Positions 1 to 7,996 are shown, counted from the first letter of the stretch. The stretch: 47,240 bases of DNA from Pontibacter virosus (GCF_003096355.1 NZ_QEKI01000011.1:94761-142000), one strand, 5' to 3'. Numbers and translations: made by a program. The notes: generated from the sequence alone by a model not told the origin.

Positions 1-1
1 G

Positions 2-169
2 GTGCTGCTCCACCTGGACGTCTCGGCCATGATGGGCTACACCGGGGCCCTCTACAAGAGCATCTTCGGCAGCGGCTGGGGGGTGGGCCTGGCCTTCGTG
101 GTGCTCCTGCTCTGGGTGCTCGTGCCCCTGCTGGCCTCCCGAAAGGTATTCCAGACAAGGGATTTGTAA
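2..169 (+). CDS. nosY: NosY-like ABC transporter permease, C-terminal fragment
   Basis: Only the last 55 codons are inside the window; the frame is open from base 2 to TAA at 167-169. The peptide has a LDVSAMMGYTGA motif followed by one hydrophobic segment (about residues 29-45) and a short basic tail. This matches the C-terminal end of NosY, the ABC-2 permease that works with NosD and NosF in copper-site maturation of periplasmic nitrous oxide reductase. The nitrosative-stress genes further along agree with a denitrifying host. About the first 47 codons end almost exclusively in G or C, while the last eight do not, a break described in the findings. NosY is recognised from the short motif alone; another ABC-2 permease is possible. 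Confidence 0.65.
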   Translation: MLLHLDVSAMMGYTGALYKSIFGSGWGVGLAFVVLLLWVLVPLLASRKVFQTRDL

Positions 170-210
170 TCCAGATATAGACACTACTTAGCTGATATAC
201 CTACTATAAA

Positions 211-243
211 AAATCCCCGCCTTGTGAAAGGCGGGGATTTTTT
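211..243 (+). terminator. Intrinsic terminator after nosY
   Basis: A perfect 13-bp stem (211-223 with 228-240) closes on a GTGA tetraloop and runs into a T tract on the plus strand. It also has an A tract on its left side, so it can serve the minus-strand lipoprotein gene ending at 256. Confidence 0.9.
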
Positions 244-255
244 GTGTTATCCGTG

Positions 256-486
256 TTACTGTTGATTTGTAGTAGTCGGAGTCGTTACGGTGTCTACTTC
301 AAAAGCCGCTGTATCGCCCTGCATGTCCAATTGCGGGCTTATTTCTTCGCCAGATCCGATCTCTACGCTCTCATCCATTGTTTCGGTGTTTCGGGTATCC
401 GCGTCATCGGCAGTGTCGCGGGTTGTATTGTCAGAGCTGCAGGAGAAGAAGAAAATACCGGCAAAAATTATAAGTGTCTTTTTCAT
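256..486 (-). CDS. Small acidic lipoprotein, unknown function
   Basis: 76 codons. The N-terminus MKKTLIIFAGIFFFSCSS is a signal peptide with a lipobox-like cysteine at residue 16, so the product is probably lipidated and exported. The mature part is low-complexity, rich in Asp, Glu, Thr and Ser, with no recognisable domain. It is monocistronic, bounded by hairpins on both sides. The two overlapping plus-strand frames lack any such signature and are treated as shadows. Function unknown. Confidence 0.6.
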   Translation of the reverse strand: MKKTLIIFAGIFFFSCSSDNTTRDTADDADTRNTETMDESVEIGSGEEISPQLDMQGDTAAFEVDTVTTPTTTNQQ

Positions 487-587
487 AGTCGTATGTTTTG
501 GTTTGAACTTTCTAAAACGAGTTTAAAACGGCTTCGTTTCAAAGTATCGTGCTGAAAACCAATTACAAATGCGGATAAAACACAAAA

Positions 588-632
588 AAACCGCCCTGTT
601 CATGACCTTAGTCAGACGAACAGGGCGGTTTT
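588..632. terminator. Bidirectional terminator downstream of queD
   Basis: A stem of 13-14 bp (588-601 with 618-631) built on CCGCCCTGTTC has an A tract to the left and TTTT to the right. It therefore terminates the minus-strand queD transcript, and could also act on plus-strand transcription. Confidence 0.8.
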
Positions 633-651
633 GCATGCAGGAAATTCTTAG

Positions 652-1101
652 CTACACATTATCGGTCGCATACCACTCTGCAAAGGACTTTTCCGTTTCC
701 CAGAGCTTGAGGCTATGCAATTCCACGTGACTTGGCAACAAGTGGCGTAGCCGCTGTTTGAAATCGATCAGCATGTTCTCGCAGGTTGGTTGAAAAGGCG
801 TGAGCACCAGTTTATGATCCAGGTGGCGCAGCGCCTCCACCAACTCCTGCGGCGCATCCTGCCGTAGCAAAAGCGCATGGTCGATCGGGTCGATGAGGGT
901 TTCCTGCACGATCTTTTTCAGGTCTTTGAAATCCATCACCATCCCATCGTTCGGGTGGGTCTCGCTCACGATCGGCGTGCCGGTAATAGTCACTTCCAGC
1001 CGGTAAGAATGCCCGTGAATGTTGCGGCAGCCACCCTTGTAGTTCTGCAGGGCGTGCGCGGCTTCAAACGTGAACAGGCGGGTTAATCGTATTCTACTCA
1101 T
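652..1101 (-). CDS. queD: 6-carboxy-5,6,7,8-tetrahydropterin synthase (QueD)
   Basis: 149 residues, the normal size for the PTPS/QueD family. The enzyme converts dihydroneopterin triphosphate to 6-carboxytetrahydropterin, an early step to queuosine and other 7-deazapurines. Visible signatures are the zinc ligands His16, His29 and His31, and the QueD-type CxxxHGH motif with nucleophilic Cys25 (CRNIHGH), followed by Asp74-His75 in DPIDHALL. The gene sits 6 bp downstream of the 601-residue TIM-barrel gene on the same strand, so the two are probably co-transcribed. No other queuosine gene and no preQ1 riboswitch is visible here. The assignment to QueD rather than eukaryote-type PTPS rests on CxxxHGH. 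Confidence 0.92.
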   Translation of the reverse strand: MSRIRLTRLFTFEAAHALQNYKGGCRNIHGHSYRLEVTITGTPIVSETHPNDGMVMDFKDLKKIVQETLIDPIDHALLLRQDAPQELVEALRHLDHKLVLTPFQPTCENMLIDFKQRLRHLLPSHVELHSLKLWETEKSFAEWYATDNV

Positions 1102-1107
1102 GTCCTG

Positions 1108-2913
1108 TTAGATCTTCTGATTCGCTAATTGCAGCTGGTCTTCGGCCTCCAGTAATTCATCCAGCATGAGTACGCGCTTCTCGAGTTGATCTTTGAAAAG
1201 CGTTGGCACCAGTTCTTTGTAATAAGCGATGCCTTGCTGCAGGTTCTGCCAGAAACTCTGCAGGTATTTCTCCTGCTTATCGGTCATGGTTTCCTGCAGT
1301 TCGGCCTTCTTGTTTTTCCAGTACTGCACGTACATGTTGAGCTCGTTCACAAACACATGTGGACGGTAGGTGTTGTTGAGCACATTCACACGACCGTAGA
1401 TATGGTCGACCATTTCCTGCAGTTTGAAGATGTTGGAAAAGTAAGCCAGGTTTGGTCCCGGGCAAATAGCGACAGGGCGCGACGCAACGGTCTTGCGGCT
1501 GATACCAAACTTCACCAGCGCGGTGTTGGCCAATCCCTCACAGAGACATTCTTTTTCAAGCACTTTTGCTTCTGCCGCTTTATACTCTGCTTCTGGCATA
1601 CCCATACCTTGTAGCTCCACCAGTTTGTTGCGCTGGTACTTGCGGGAGGCGGTGCAGATAGGTTCTTTGGTGAACTCGGTGTTGGACACCAGGTGCTTCT
1701 TTTCGCAAGGACTACCCGGCTTGCCACGCTCGATGCGCGCCAGCGTTAGCGCCTCGGAACTGGTACCGCGAAGGGAGTTGAACGGCACGCCAAGAGGGGA
1801 GATCGGACTCAGGTATAGGTCCTCTTTTTTCGCACGCGCCAGCTTTTCCATGGTTTCCGCATCGACCGTAGTGGCTTCGGGAACGAGCAGAAATGGCGTA
1901 CCCCATCCGGCGGCGTCCATGCCGTAGTGCTCCAGCAAAAACTCGTGCTCGTCTGATGTGCCGATACCACCCTGTACCGTGATGTGCATGGTAGGCGCAG
2001 TTTCAGGTACAGCGTAGCCTTTGGCCGCGAGGTTGTTGCTGAACAAGGTATAGAGTTCTTCCTGCATCGCCTGACGGTTTTGCTTGAATTCCTCCAGGAT
2101 CGGGCCGAGCAGATAGCCATCGGTAGCAAAGGCGTGTCCGCCGCAGTTCAGACCCGACTCAATGCGGAATTCCGACACCCAAATGCCTTTTTTTGCAAGT
2201 ATCTTGCCCTGCACAAAAGCCGAGCGGTAGTCACTCACTTTGATCACCACTTGCTTTTGCAGGTAGCCGTTTTCGTTAGGGAAGAAGCACGGGAACTGCT
2301 CCAGGTAACTGTAAAGGCGCATGTTCATACCTGCTGAGAAAATCACCGAGGCATGTACCGTGCTTTTGGCAAAACCACGCAGTGCGGCCAGTGCGTCAGA
2401 GTACTCCGATGGCAGCGGGTTGCCGTCTTTGTCGTAATTGGTTTTGTCGAGCTTCGTCATGATGTTCACATCAATGCTTCCGGGCACCACAGCCTGTCGC
2501 AACTCATCCTGCATAATCTTCTTCAGCTCCGGATTGCTGGTCTGCAGCATTTTTCTGTACATCGCTTTTAATGGGGCATTGTCAGGCAGCAACAGAAAAT
2601 ACTTGGTCAGACGCGACTCCGAATCGAAGGGCTCTTTTTTCAGCGCCTCTACCTGGAGTTTCACAATGCGGTCGGCCAGGTTCAGATAAGCTGTTATGCG
2701 ACGGGCGCGGTAGTCCTCCTCTTTCTGTGTGATCGGCGTAAATGGCTCCTGGTATACCTGGCTGTAATATTCACGCATCTGCTCAATCAGCGTGTCGTCG
2801 CTGAGCGAGACAACCGAAGAAATACCATACTGCGCCACTTTCATAGGCGAGTCGATGGAAAAGGCCAGACCCATTACCGGGATGTGGAAGGTGTGCGGTG
2901 TGTTTTTGATCAT
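1108..2913 (-). CDS. Nitronate monooxygenase-like TIM-barrel protein with extra cysteines
   Basis: 601 residues. The N-terminus (FHIPVMGLAFSIDSP) and the glycine motifs ESGLNCGGHAFATDG (about 253-266) and VQGGIGTSDEHEFL (about 313-326) resemble FMN-dependent nitronate monooxygenase/IMPDH-type barrels, in which such loops bind the flavin phosphate. It is much longer than ordinary nitronate monooxygenases (about 320-350 residues): an approximately 150-residue helical insert follows the first strand, and the C-terminal third carries Cys403, Cys420, Cys456, Cys458 and Cys484. That cysteine set could bind metal or an Fe-S cluster, which is inference. It lies directly upstream of queD. Substrate unknown. 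Confidence 0.6.
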   Translation of the reverse strand: MIKNTPHTFHIPVMGLAFSIDSPMKVAQYGISSVVSLSDDTLIEQMREYYSQVYQEPFTPITQKEEDYRARRITAYLNLADRIVKLQVEALKKEPFDSESRLTKYFLLLPDNAPLKAMYRKMLQTSNPELKKIMQDELRQAVVPGSIDVNIMTKLDKTNYDKDGNPLPSEYSDALAALRGFAKSTVHASVIFSAGMNMRLYSYLEQFPCFFPNENGYLQKQVVIKVSDYRSAFVQGKILAKKGIWVSEFRIESGLNCGGHAFATDGYLLGPILEEFKQNRQAMQEELYTLFSNNLAAKGYAVPETAPTMHITVQGGIGTSDEHEFLLEHYGMDAAGWGTPFLLVPEATTVDAETMEKLARAKKEDLYLSPISPLGVPFNSLRGTSSEALTLARIERGKPGSPCEKKHLVSNTEFTKEPICTASRKYQRNKLVELQGMGMPEAEYKAAEAKVLEKECLCEGLANTALVKFGISRKTVASRPVAICPGPNLAYFSNIFKLQEMVDHIYGRVNVLNNTYRPHVFVNELNMYVQYWKNKKAELQETMTDKQEKYLQSFWQNLQQGIAYYKELVPTLFKDQLEKRVLMLDELLEAEDQLQLANQKI

Positions 2914-2963
2914 GAATGAAAATGCTGTATCGGGTTGATTTTGTTTTTACTTTATGTCCTTTC

Positions 2964-3290
2964 TGTCATTTCGACCGAAGGGAGAAATCTGGAGTTTTAA
3001 TATTGTTGCTTTCCTAAATAACCTGCCCCTGTCCCTCTGAGGTGGGGATTTCCTCGCTGAGATTGGTCATCCCCCTGCCCCCTTCAAAGGGGGACTTTGG
3101 GTATTGCCAATCGACAGGTATAAGCTTCATAGTGTTTGTTTACTAAGACTTAAGCTGCCTCGACACACCCCTGCCCCTCTCTCTAAAGAGGGCACCTACC
3201 CCCAGAGGGGAATACTTGTGCAAAGAAGTCCCCCTTTGAAGGGGGCAGGGGGATGACAATTGTTCCCCAATTCCCCTCCTCGGAGGGGTA
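2964..3290. repeat. Intergenic island of dispersed G/C-rich and TGTCATTTCG repeats
   Basis: The 397-bp gap between the TIM-barrel gene and proline dehydrogenase contains several repeat units and no gene. TGTCATTTCGACC...GGGAGAAATCT lies at 2964-2990. A GTCATCCCCCTGCCCCC / TTCAAAGGGGGACTT unit is at 3066-3097. The same unit in the opposite orientation is at 3227-3256 inside a longer copy (3206-3266), followed by the palindrome CCCCTCCTCGGAGGGG at 3273-3288. The 3206-3266 copy recurs, inverted, at 18039-18099. These are REP-like palindromic elements with no coding capacity. Confidence 0.85.
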
Positions 3291-3310
3291 AGTTAATTAT
3301 CCACGTGAGG

Positions 3311-4504
3311 TTACAATCCCCTCCGTTTTATCTCTGCCTCCAGCAAGCTCAACTCCCTGCCCATTTGCCCGGCAATAGAGGTGTTTTCTTCTGCCCGACG
3401 AATCATGTAAGGCAGGGTGGTGGCCACATCTCCGTAAGGCAGGTATTTGGAGGCGTTGAAACCGGCGCTGGCCAGGTTGTAAGTCAGGTTGTCGCTCATG
3501 CCGTAGAGTTGCGAAAAGTGTATGCGCTTGTGGTGATCGGCTATTCCCTGGCGGTTGATCTGGTTAACGAGGTAGCGCGTGCTGGCCTCGTTGTGCGTGG
3601 CAGCGCAAAGCTCCACGCGGTGCAGGTTGTGCAGACAGATGTCAATGGCCCCGTCGAAGCTACGGTCGGTGTCCGCTTTGATGTGGAAGACCGGACTCGG
3701 ATAGCCATATTCTGCAGCGCGCTCCTGCTCTTTCTCGATATAAGCGCCGCGCACTATTTTTATACCTAATACCACATCGTAGCCTTCACTTCTTTTGAGC
3801 AAATCGGTGAGGTAGGCAATGCGGTCGGTGCGGTACATTTGCAGCGTGTTGAACACCACGGCACGGCGCTCGTTGTAGCGCAGCATCATCTTTTCGGCCA
3901 ATTCGTCCATGGGTTGCTGCAGCCAGCTTTCTTCGGCGTCAATGTATACCGTAATATTGGCTTCGTAGGCTGCTTTGCAGATCAGGTTCAGGCGATTTTC
4001 TGTGCGCTGAAAAGAAGCTTGTTCTTCTTGTGACAGTGTTTCGCCTTCCTGCAGTTTTTGGAAAATATCACGAGAGCCTATACCTGTCAGTTTCACGCTG
4101 ATGTAGGGAATGTCGCCCGTTACTTTTGCCAGCCGGATGTTACGCATGATCTCGTCGAGCACATGGTCGAAACCAGCTTCGTCTTCCTTGGCTTCGGCGG
4201 CGTAGTCGAGCACGGTGTATACCCTGGCGTTGGCCATGCGGCGGATGGCCCGCTGGGCCTGCTGTGCCGTTTCGCCCCCGCAGAAGTGACTGTAGATCGT
4301 TTTCTTGACCAGACCCTTGATCGGGAGCCCCAGTTTAAGGGCCCATACCGTGGCCACGCCGCCCAGTTTTACCAAAGTAGGTTTGCCCATCATCCTGAAA
4401 AGAAAATGGGCGAGTTTAAGCTCCCTGTCCGTCTTGTTGCTGAATGCAATTTTAAGGTCGTTGGGGTTGAAAGTACTAGTCGGTTGGATGGTAGTCGTAC
4501 TCAT
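3311..4504 (-). CDS. Proline dehydrogenase (monofunctional PRODH)
   Basis: 397 residues, the size of stand-alone FAD-dependent proline dehydrogenases, without the PutA aldehyde dehydrogenase domain. It oxidises L-proline to delta-1-pyrroline-5-carboxylate and passes electrons to the quinone pool at the membrane. The C-terminal signature is clear: YLPYGD at 354-359, then LPYMIRRAEEN, whose Arg369-Arg370 pair corresponds to the substrate-carboxylate-binding arginines. IDAEESW and IKIVRGAYIEKE match the barrel strands of the family. It is transcribed alone, divergently from the thioredoxin operon across a 362-bp gap. No P5C dehydrogenase gene is in the window. Confidence 0.92.
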   Translation of the reverse strand: MSTTTIQPTSTFNPNDLKIAFSNKTDRELKLAHFLFRMMGKPTLVKLGGVATVWALKLGLPIKGLVKKTIYSHFCGGETAQQAQRAIRRMANARVYTVLDYAAEAKEDEAGFDHVLDEIMRNIRLAKVTGDIPYISVKLTGIGSRDIFQKLQEGETLSQEEQASFQRTENRLNLICKAAYEANITVYIDAEESWLQQPMDELAEKMMLRYNERRAVVFNTLQMYRTDRIAYLTDLLKRSEGYDVVLGIKIVRGAYIEKEQERAAEYGYPSPVFHIKADTDRSFDGAIDICLHNLHRVELCAATHNEASTRYLVNQINRQGIADHHKRIHFSQLYGMSDNLTYNLASAGFNASKYLPYGDVATTLPYMIRRAEENTSIAGQMGRELSLLEAEIKRRGL

Positions 4505-4730
4505 GTAGGTTGCAATTCTTTGGATGTATGTATTCTAATTTAGGTATACCATTTTATCTGGTCAGTTAGGTGCGGCGTATAGTCGACTCCTATACCTGGC
4601 GCAGATACCAACCTGAGCGCATGGGCTACCAAATATCCGGTGCAGCATGGCTAATAAATTTGAGTTTAGATGAAGGCACAAGTTACCGCTGTAACCACAC
4701 CCCGGAAATGAGGATAGTTAGTCTAAATAA

Positions 4731-4742
4731 TGACATAGATCA
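4731..4742. promoter_or_regulatory. Imperfect FNR/CRP-like dyad (upstream site)
   Basis: AATGA-N6-TCATT (4729-4744) is an inverted repeat 69 bp upstream of a perfect dyad at 4800-4811. It has the TGA/TCA half-sites of the Crp/Fnr superfamily but not the exact TGAC-N4-GTCA form. It could be a second operator or chance. Confidence 0.3.
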
Positions 4743-4799
4743 TTTTCTCTGTATTTGTTTTTACATCTCAATCAATGTTTGTTAAATATTGTATGTGAG

Positions 4800-4844
4800 T
4801 GACTTAAGTCATTTTGTTAACAAGGGGAAATTGATAGACTTGCA
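4800..4844 (+). promoter_or_regulatory. Crp/Fnr-type operator and promoter of the thioredoxin/membrane-protein operon
   Basis: TGACTTAAGTCA (4800-4811) is a perfect 12-bp palindrome. It is followed by a Bacteroidota -7-like element TAGACTTGCA (4835-4844). The dyad centre is 36.5 nt from the G of TTG, exactly the spacing found upstream of hemA. With a start site about 6-7 nt past the -7 element, the dyad would sit near -42, the class II activator position. The matching geometry at two operons is observed; activation by the window's own receiver-Crp regulator is inference. Confidence 0.55.
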
Positions 4845-4866
4845 TAAAATTTTAACCACACGCCAT

Positions 4867-5511
4867 ATGAACACCCCCGACATACTTACCCCAGAGCTGA
4901 TCAACCCGCTGACCTATCAAAGCTTCAAAAAACTGGTAGATGAGCTTGTGACTGATAACCTAACCACAGGTCCGGACCAGACTGAAGAGCGCATTGCCTT
5001 TACCAAGCTCAACCAGCAACGCATGAAGCGTGTGGAGAAGCAATTCAAAATGGATCCGGAGCTATTAGCATCCCTGCAGCAGCCGCGCCCTGAGTGGCAT
5101 TGGGTGGTGCTGGTAGAATCGTGGTGCGGGGATGGGGCGCAGCAATTGCCGGCCCTTGCCGCCATCGCCGACGCCGTGCCGACCATCGAACTGACGGTGA
5201 TCCTACGTGATGAAAACCCGGCCTGGATGGACACATGCCTGACCAACGGCAGCCGCGCTATACCCAAGCTGATCTGTCTGAACGCCGATACAAATGAGCG
5301 TCTTTTCACATGGGGACCATGGCCACTGGCGATTCTCGAGCAGGTTTTGCAGTTAAAGGAGAAAAACCCGAACGCAACGAAAGAGGAAGTCCATACGCTG
5401 GTGCATACCCTGTATGCAAAAGATCGAAGCCAATCGCTGCAGCAGGATCTGCTACGTTTGGCACAAAGCGTTATACCTGTTCAGGAAAAAGAGGAGGGGC
5501 TAGTAGCATGA
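4867..5511 (+). CDS. Thioredoxin-fold family protein with WCGDG motif
   Basis: 214 residues from ATG 4867. An in-frame upstream ATG at 4789 would run through the TGAC-N4-GTCA dyad and the predicted promoter, so the downstream start is preferred. The core is WVVLVESWCGDGAQQLPALAAIAD, a thioredoxin-like strand and active-site loop in which the usual CxxC has lost the second cysteine (CGDG). A cis-Pro-like AIPKLI follows. No signal peptide is visible, so a cytoplasmic location is likely. A single-cysteine thioredoxin fold suggests thiol binding, peroxidase-like or bacilliredoxin-like chemistry rather than classic disulfide reduction. The stop overlaps the next gene by 4 bp (ATGA), a sign of coupled translation. 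Confidence 0.8.
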   Translation: MNTPDILTPELINPLTYQSFKKLVDELVTDNLTTGPDQTEERIAFTKLNQQRMKRVEKQFKMDPELLASLQQPRPEWHWVVLVESWCGDGAQQLPALAAIADAVPTIELTVILRDENPAWMDTCLTNGSRAIPKLICLNADTNERLFTWGPWPLAILEQVLQLKEKNPNATKEEVHTLVHTLYAKDRSQSLQQDLLRLAQSVIPVQEKEEGLVA

Positions 5512-5948
5512 AGTTAGTTATCATCGCGATTTTCCTGGCCAGTTTAACCTCTATGTGCGGAACCGAGCGTGACCTGGAGACAAAACATACCGAAGTGATT
5601 CACGGAGAGCAGGCCCTGGCCCTGAACGGCACCGAGCGCTGGAAAGCCGACGAGCCGACTAACCGCCACATCGCACAGTTACAAGGTATGCTGCAAGAGT
5701 TCAACGCGCAGGCCGAGAACAACTCGGCAGCGGCTTACAACGATCTGGGGACTTCGATGAAAGCGGAAATGCAGGAGCTTTTCAAAGACTGCCGCATGAA
5801 GGGTCCGGCCCACGACATGCTGCACGTATACCTGATGCCGCTGGTGGAGGACGTGAATCTGTTGGCTGAGAAAGATGAGCACCAGTCTGAAGCAGCTTTC
5901 GCGCGTGTAAGTGAACGGCTGAAAGAATATAATCAGTACTTTGAGTAA
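5508..5948 (+). CDS. Small exported helical protein in the thioredoxin/membrane-protein operon
   Basis: 146 residues starting at ATG 5508, which overlaps the preceding stop by 4 bp. The longer open frame starting at 5310 lies inside the thioredoxin gene and is rejected. The first 16 residues are a hydrophobic export signal ending in LTSMC (Cys17); Met at -1 is not a typical lipobox residue, so lipidation is uncertain. The remainder is charged and mostly helical, with several histidines and a KDCRMKGPAHDMLHVYL segment that might form a small helical bundle. No family recognised. It ends 3 bp before the polytopic protein at 5952, which suggests a partner or assembly role in the membrane. Confidence 0.7.
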   Translation: MKLVIIAIFLASLTSMCGTERDLETKHTEVIHGEQALALNGTERWKADEPTNRHIAQLQGMLQEFNAQAENNSAAAYNDLGTSMKAEMQELFKDCRMKGPAHDMLHVYLMPLVEDVNLLAEKDEHQSEAAFARVSERLKEYNQYFE

Positions 5949-5951
5949 ACG

Positions 5952-7265
5952 ATGACAGAAGTCAGAGAAAGACTGCAGCAAGTATCACAAACTGGACAGG
6001 ACACACTGGTGCGGGCACGCATCGCGTTGGGGTATTTTGTGCTGGTGGCGGTGCTGGGCCTTTTTCTGCGCTGGCTGATGGTGTCGCCAGTTGATGGCGT
6101 CAACTTTAAAAACTTCCTGCACGCGCACTCGCATGTAGCCTTGCTGGGCTGGCTCTACTGTGCTTTTTTCGCGGGCTTGCTCTACATTTTTCCAGCCGTG
6201 ACGGGCGCGGCACGCAAGTCGTTCAGGCGGCAGTTTTTCCTGACGCAGGTATCGGTGCTGGGCATGCTGTTTACCTTTCCGGTACAGGGCTATGCGCTGT
6301 TCTCCATCATCTTCTCAACGATGCACATCTTGCTCAGCTACTGGTTTGCCCGCAGCTACTGGCAGCATGTGCAGCGCAACGTCGACACCGGCACGCACGC
6401 CACTTCCCTGAAGTACATCGGGACGGCCTTGCTGTTTATGGTGGTGTCTTCCATCGGTCCGTGGGCCATGGGGCCGATTATGGCGAAGGGCACCATTGGC
6501 GGCGAACTCTACTACTCGGCCATTTATTTCTACCTGCACTTCCAGTACAACGGCTGGTTTACCTTTGCCGTGCTCGGGCTTTTGTTCTGGTTTCTGGAGC
6601 ACCACCAGATATACCTCAACCGCAAATGGGCCATGCGGGCTTTCTGGTGGCTGGCTTTGGCCTGTCTGCCGGCCTATGCGCTCTCGGTGCTGTGGACCAA
6701 ACCTGCGGACTGGGTATACGCCATCGGGTATGTGTCGGTGGCGATGCAACTGGCGGGCTTGTTATACCTGATAAAAGTGCTGCGGCAGGTATGGGCGGAA
6801 GCAGTGCTTTTGCTCAAGCCCTGGGTACGTGTTTTGGTAGGTATGGCACTGGTATTTTTCGTGCTGAAACTGGCTTTGCAAACCACTTCTGCCTTTCCGT
6901 ATATGGCGGATCTGGCTTATAAACTCCGTTACTTCATCATCGGCTATCTGCACCTGTCGCTACTCGGTTTTGTGTCGCTGTTTGTGCTGGGCTTTCTGTT
7001 GCTGCAAGGGCTCTACCGGCTCGGCAGGTATGGAGGTATCGGACTAACGCTTTTTCTGGCAGGCTTCTTCGCCACGGAAATGCTTATGTTCGGGCAAGGC
7101 TTCTTGCACTGGCTCGGGCTGACGGCTTTGCCGAGTTTCAACTGGCTGATGTTCTGGGCAAGTGTGCCCATGCCGCTGGGCTTGGGGCTGTTCTTTTTGG
7201 GGCAGCGGGGGTTAAAGGTGAGTGGGGTGGGAAGGTTGTCTGAATCAGGATTTACAGGAATTTAG
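5952..7265 (+). CDS. Polytopic membrane protein, heme-copper-oxidase subunit I-like
   Basis: 437 residues with about 12 predicted membrane spans. The first full span carries the His-rich motif LHAHSHVALLGW (His57, His59, His61), and a second HLSLLGF motif lies in a later span (about residues 330-340). The histidine pattern and size resemble the heme-copper oxidase subunit I/NnrS-like group found beside denitrification genes in Bacteroidota. Haem binding is inferred from the histidines, not proven. It is the last gene of a three-gene operon. The final codons (LSESGFTGI and stop) are supplied by a dispersed repeat (7235-7284), so the natural C-terminus has probably been replaced. A related 438-residue protein is encoded at 18229. 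Confidence 0.7.
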   Translation: MTEVRERLQQVSQTGQDTLVRARIALGYFVLVAVLGLFLRWLMVSPVDGVNFKNFLHAHSHVALLGWLYCAFFAGLLYIFPAVTGAARKSFRRQFFLTQVSVLGMLFTFPVQGYALFSIIFSTMHILLSYWFARSYWQHVQRNVDTGTHATSLKYIGTALLFMVVSSIGPWAMGPIMAKGTIGGELYYSAIYFYLHFQYNGWFTFAVLGLLFWFLEHHQIYLNRKWAMRAFWWLALACLPAYALSVLWTKPADWVYAIGYVSVAMQLAGLLYLIKVLRQVWAEAVLLLKPWVRVLVGMALVFFVLKLALQTTSAFPYMADLAYKLRYFIIGYLHLSLLGFVSLFVLGFLLLQGLYRLGRYGGIGLTLFLAGFFATEMLMFGQGFLHWLGLTALPSFNWLMFWASVPMPLGLGLFFLGQRGLKVSGVGRLSESGFTGI

Positions 7266-7284
7266 GATTGGCAGGATTGGGAAT
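7235..7284 (+). repeat. Dispersed repeat of the TCTGAATCAGGATTTACAGG type
   Basis: The unit GTTGTCTGAATCAGGATTT followed by two further AGGATT-type blocks covers the last codons and stop of the membrane-protein gene. The same opening 18 bases recur at 16264-16281, directly after the ric stop, and a reverse-orientation copy lies at 18129-18169. Confidence 0.8.
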
Positions 7285-7342
7285 GTTGGTAGGCTGTGGA
7301 CTAAGTCGCAAGTCTAGTGTCAGCGTAAATAGCAATTTAACT

Positions 7343-7579
7343 TCATGAAGCTATTCTGAAGATACTTGTTACTTGCATCAGTTTTGCCGCGTATGCCAGA
7401 CAGGCAAGAAAATCCTCTTCCTCTAAATCAGGGTAATCTTCGAGAAGTTCTTTTATAGTCATACCCGAAGCCAAAAGCTCCAGCATGTTGTAAACAGGGT
7501 ACCGTAACCCTCGAATAGTGGGTTTGCCGTTGCAAATGCTGGGGTCTATTGTTATTCTGTTTATCAGTTCTTCCTGCAT
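7343..7579 (-). CDS. DUF433 domain protein, solitary antitoxin-like
   Basis: 78 residues. ITIDPSICNGKPTIRGLRYPVYNMLELLASGMT and EEDFLACLAYAA are the hallmarks of DUF433, a short winged-helix-like domain often encoded just upstream of a DUF5615 PIN-like toxin. Here no PIN-like gene follows on the minus strand: the next sequence downstream is the repeat-ended membrane-protein gene. It is therefore a solitary antitoxin-like gene or the residue of a broken pair. The DNA is more AT-rich than the flanking core genes. No promoter was identified. Confidence 0.75.
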   Translation of the reverse strand: MQEELINRITIDPSICNGKPTIRGLRYPVYNMLELLASGMTIKELLEDYPDLEEEDFLACLAYAAKLMQVTSIFRIAS

Positions 7580-7639
7580 ACCCTATTTAACTTTTAATAA
7601 TCAGAAATAGCTGAAAATCTATTCAGTATCACGATTATG

Positions 7640-7912
7640 TTATAGCCATTTTGAATAGCGTTTTCTCACTTCTTCGTGGGGCGTTACGTTTCCTTTATCG
7701 GCGTCTTCCAAACCCTTATCAATAGCTTCTTTTTCTGCCATGGATAACTCGTCACAACATTCCTCTTTCGAGGACTGGGTTTCTTCCAACATTTCACTCA
7801 CGATAAACAGCTGGGCGTTCTCTTCATATTTGTTGCGGCTCTCTATCCCGATTTTACCGTGCTCCCTTTCAGTCACCTCATCAAATGTTTTGATTCTTTT
7901 ATAATCAGTCAT
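7640..7912 (-). CDS. Putative antitoxin-like small protein
   Basis: 90 acidic, helical residues. The C-terminal segment KGLEDADKGNVTPHEEVRKRYSKWL follows the pattern seen in short type II antitoxins and addiction-module components (an amphipathic helix, a turn, then HEEV and a basic end). The N-terminal half has no recognised domain. No RelE/ParE-like toxin follows downstream. It lies in a run of three such genes (7343, 7640, 7997) in the same orientation, with gaps of about 60-85 bp. The family call is made from a short motif and is tentative. Confidence 0.55.
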   Translation of the reverse strand: MTDYKRIKTFDEVTEREHGKIGIESRNKYEENAQLFIVSEMLEETQSSKEECCDELSMAEKEAIDKGLEDADKGNVTPHEEVRKRYSKWL

Positions 7913-7996
7913 GGCTGTTTACTTATGTTGTTTCCTATTCAATGGCGACCCTTGCCGTTTTAGAGAGCTGTTCATCACCAGATGGGTTGGCTGTGC

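Noticed and set aside
4570..4785. 71-codon frame upstream of the thioredoxin operon
   Set aside because: It covers the likely regulatory region, has no recognisable motif and unsuitable composition.
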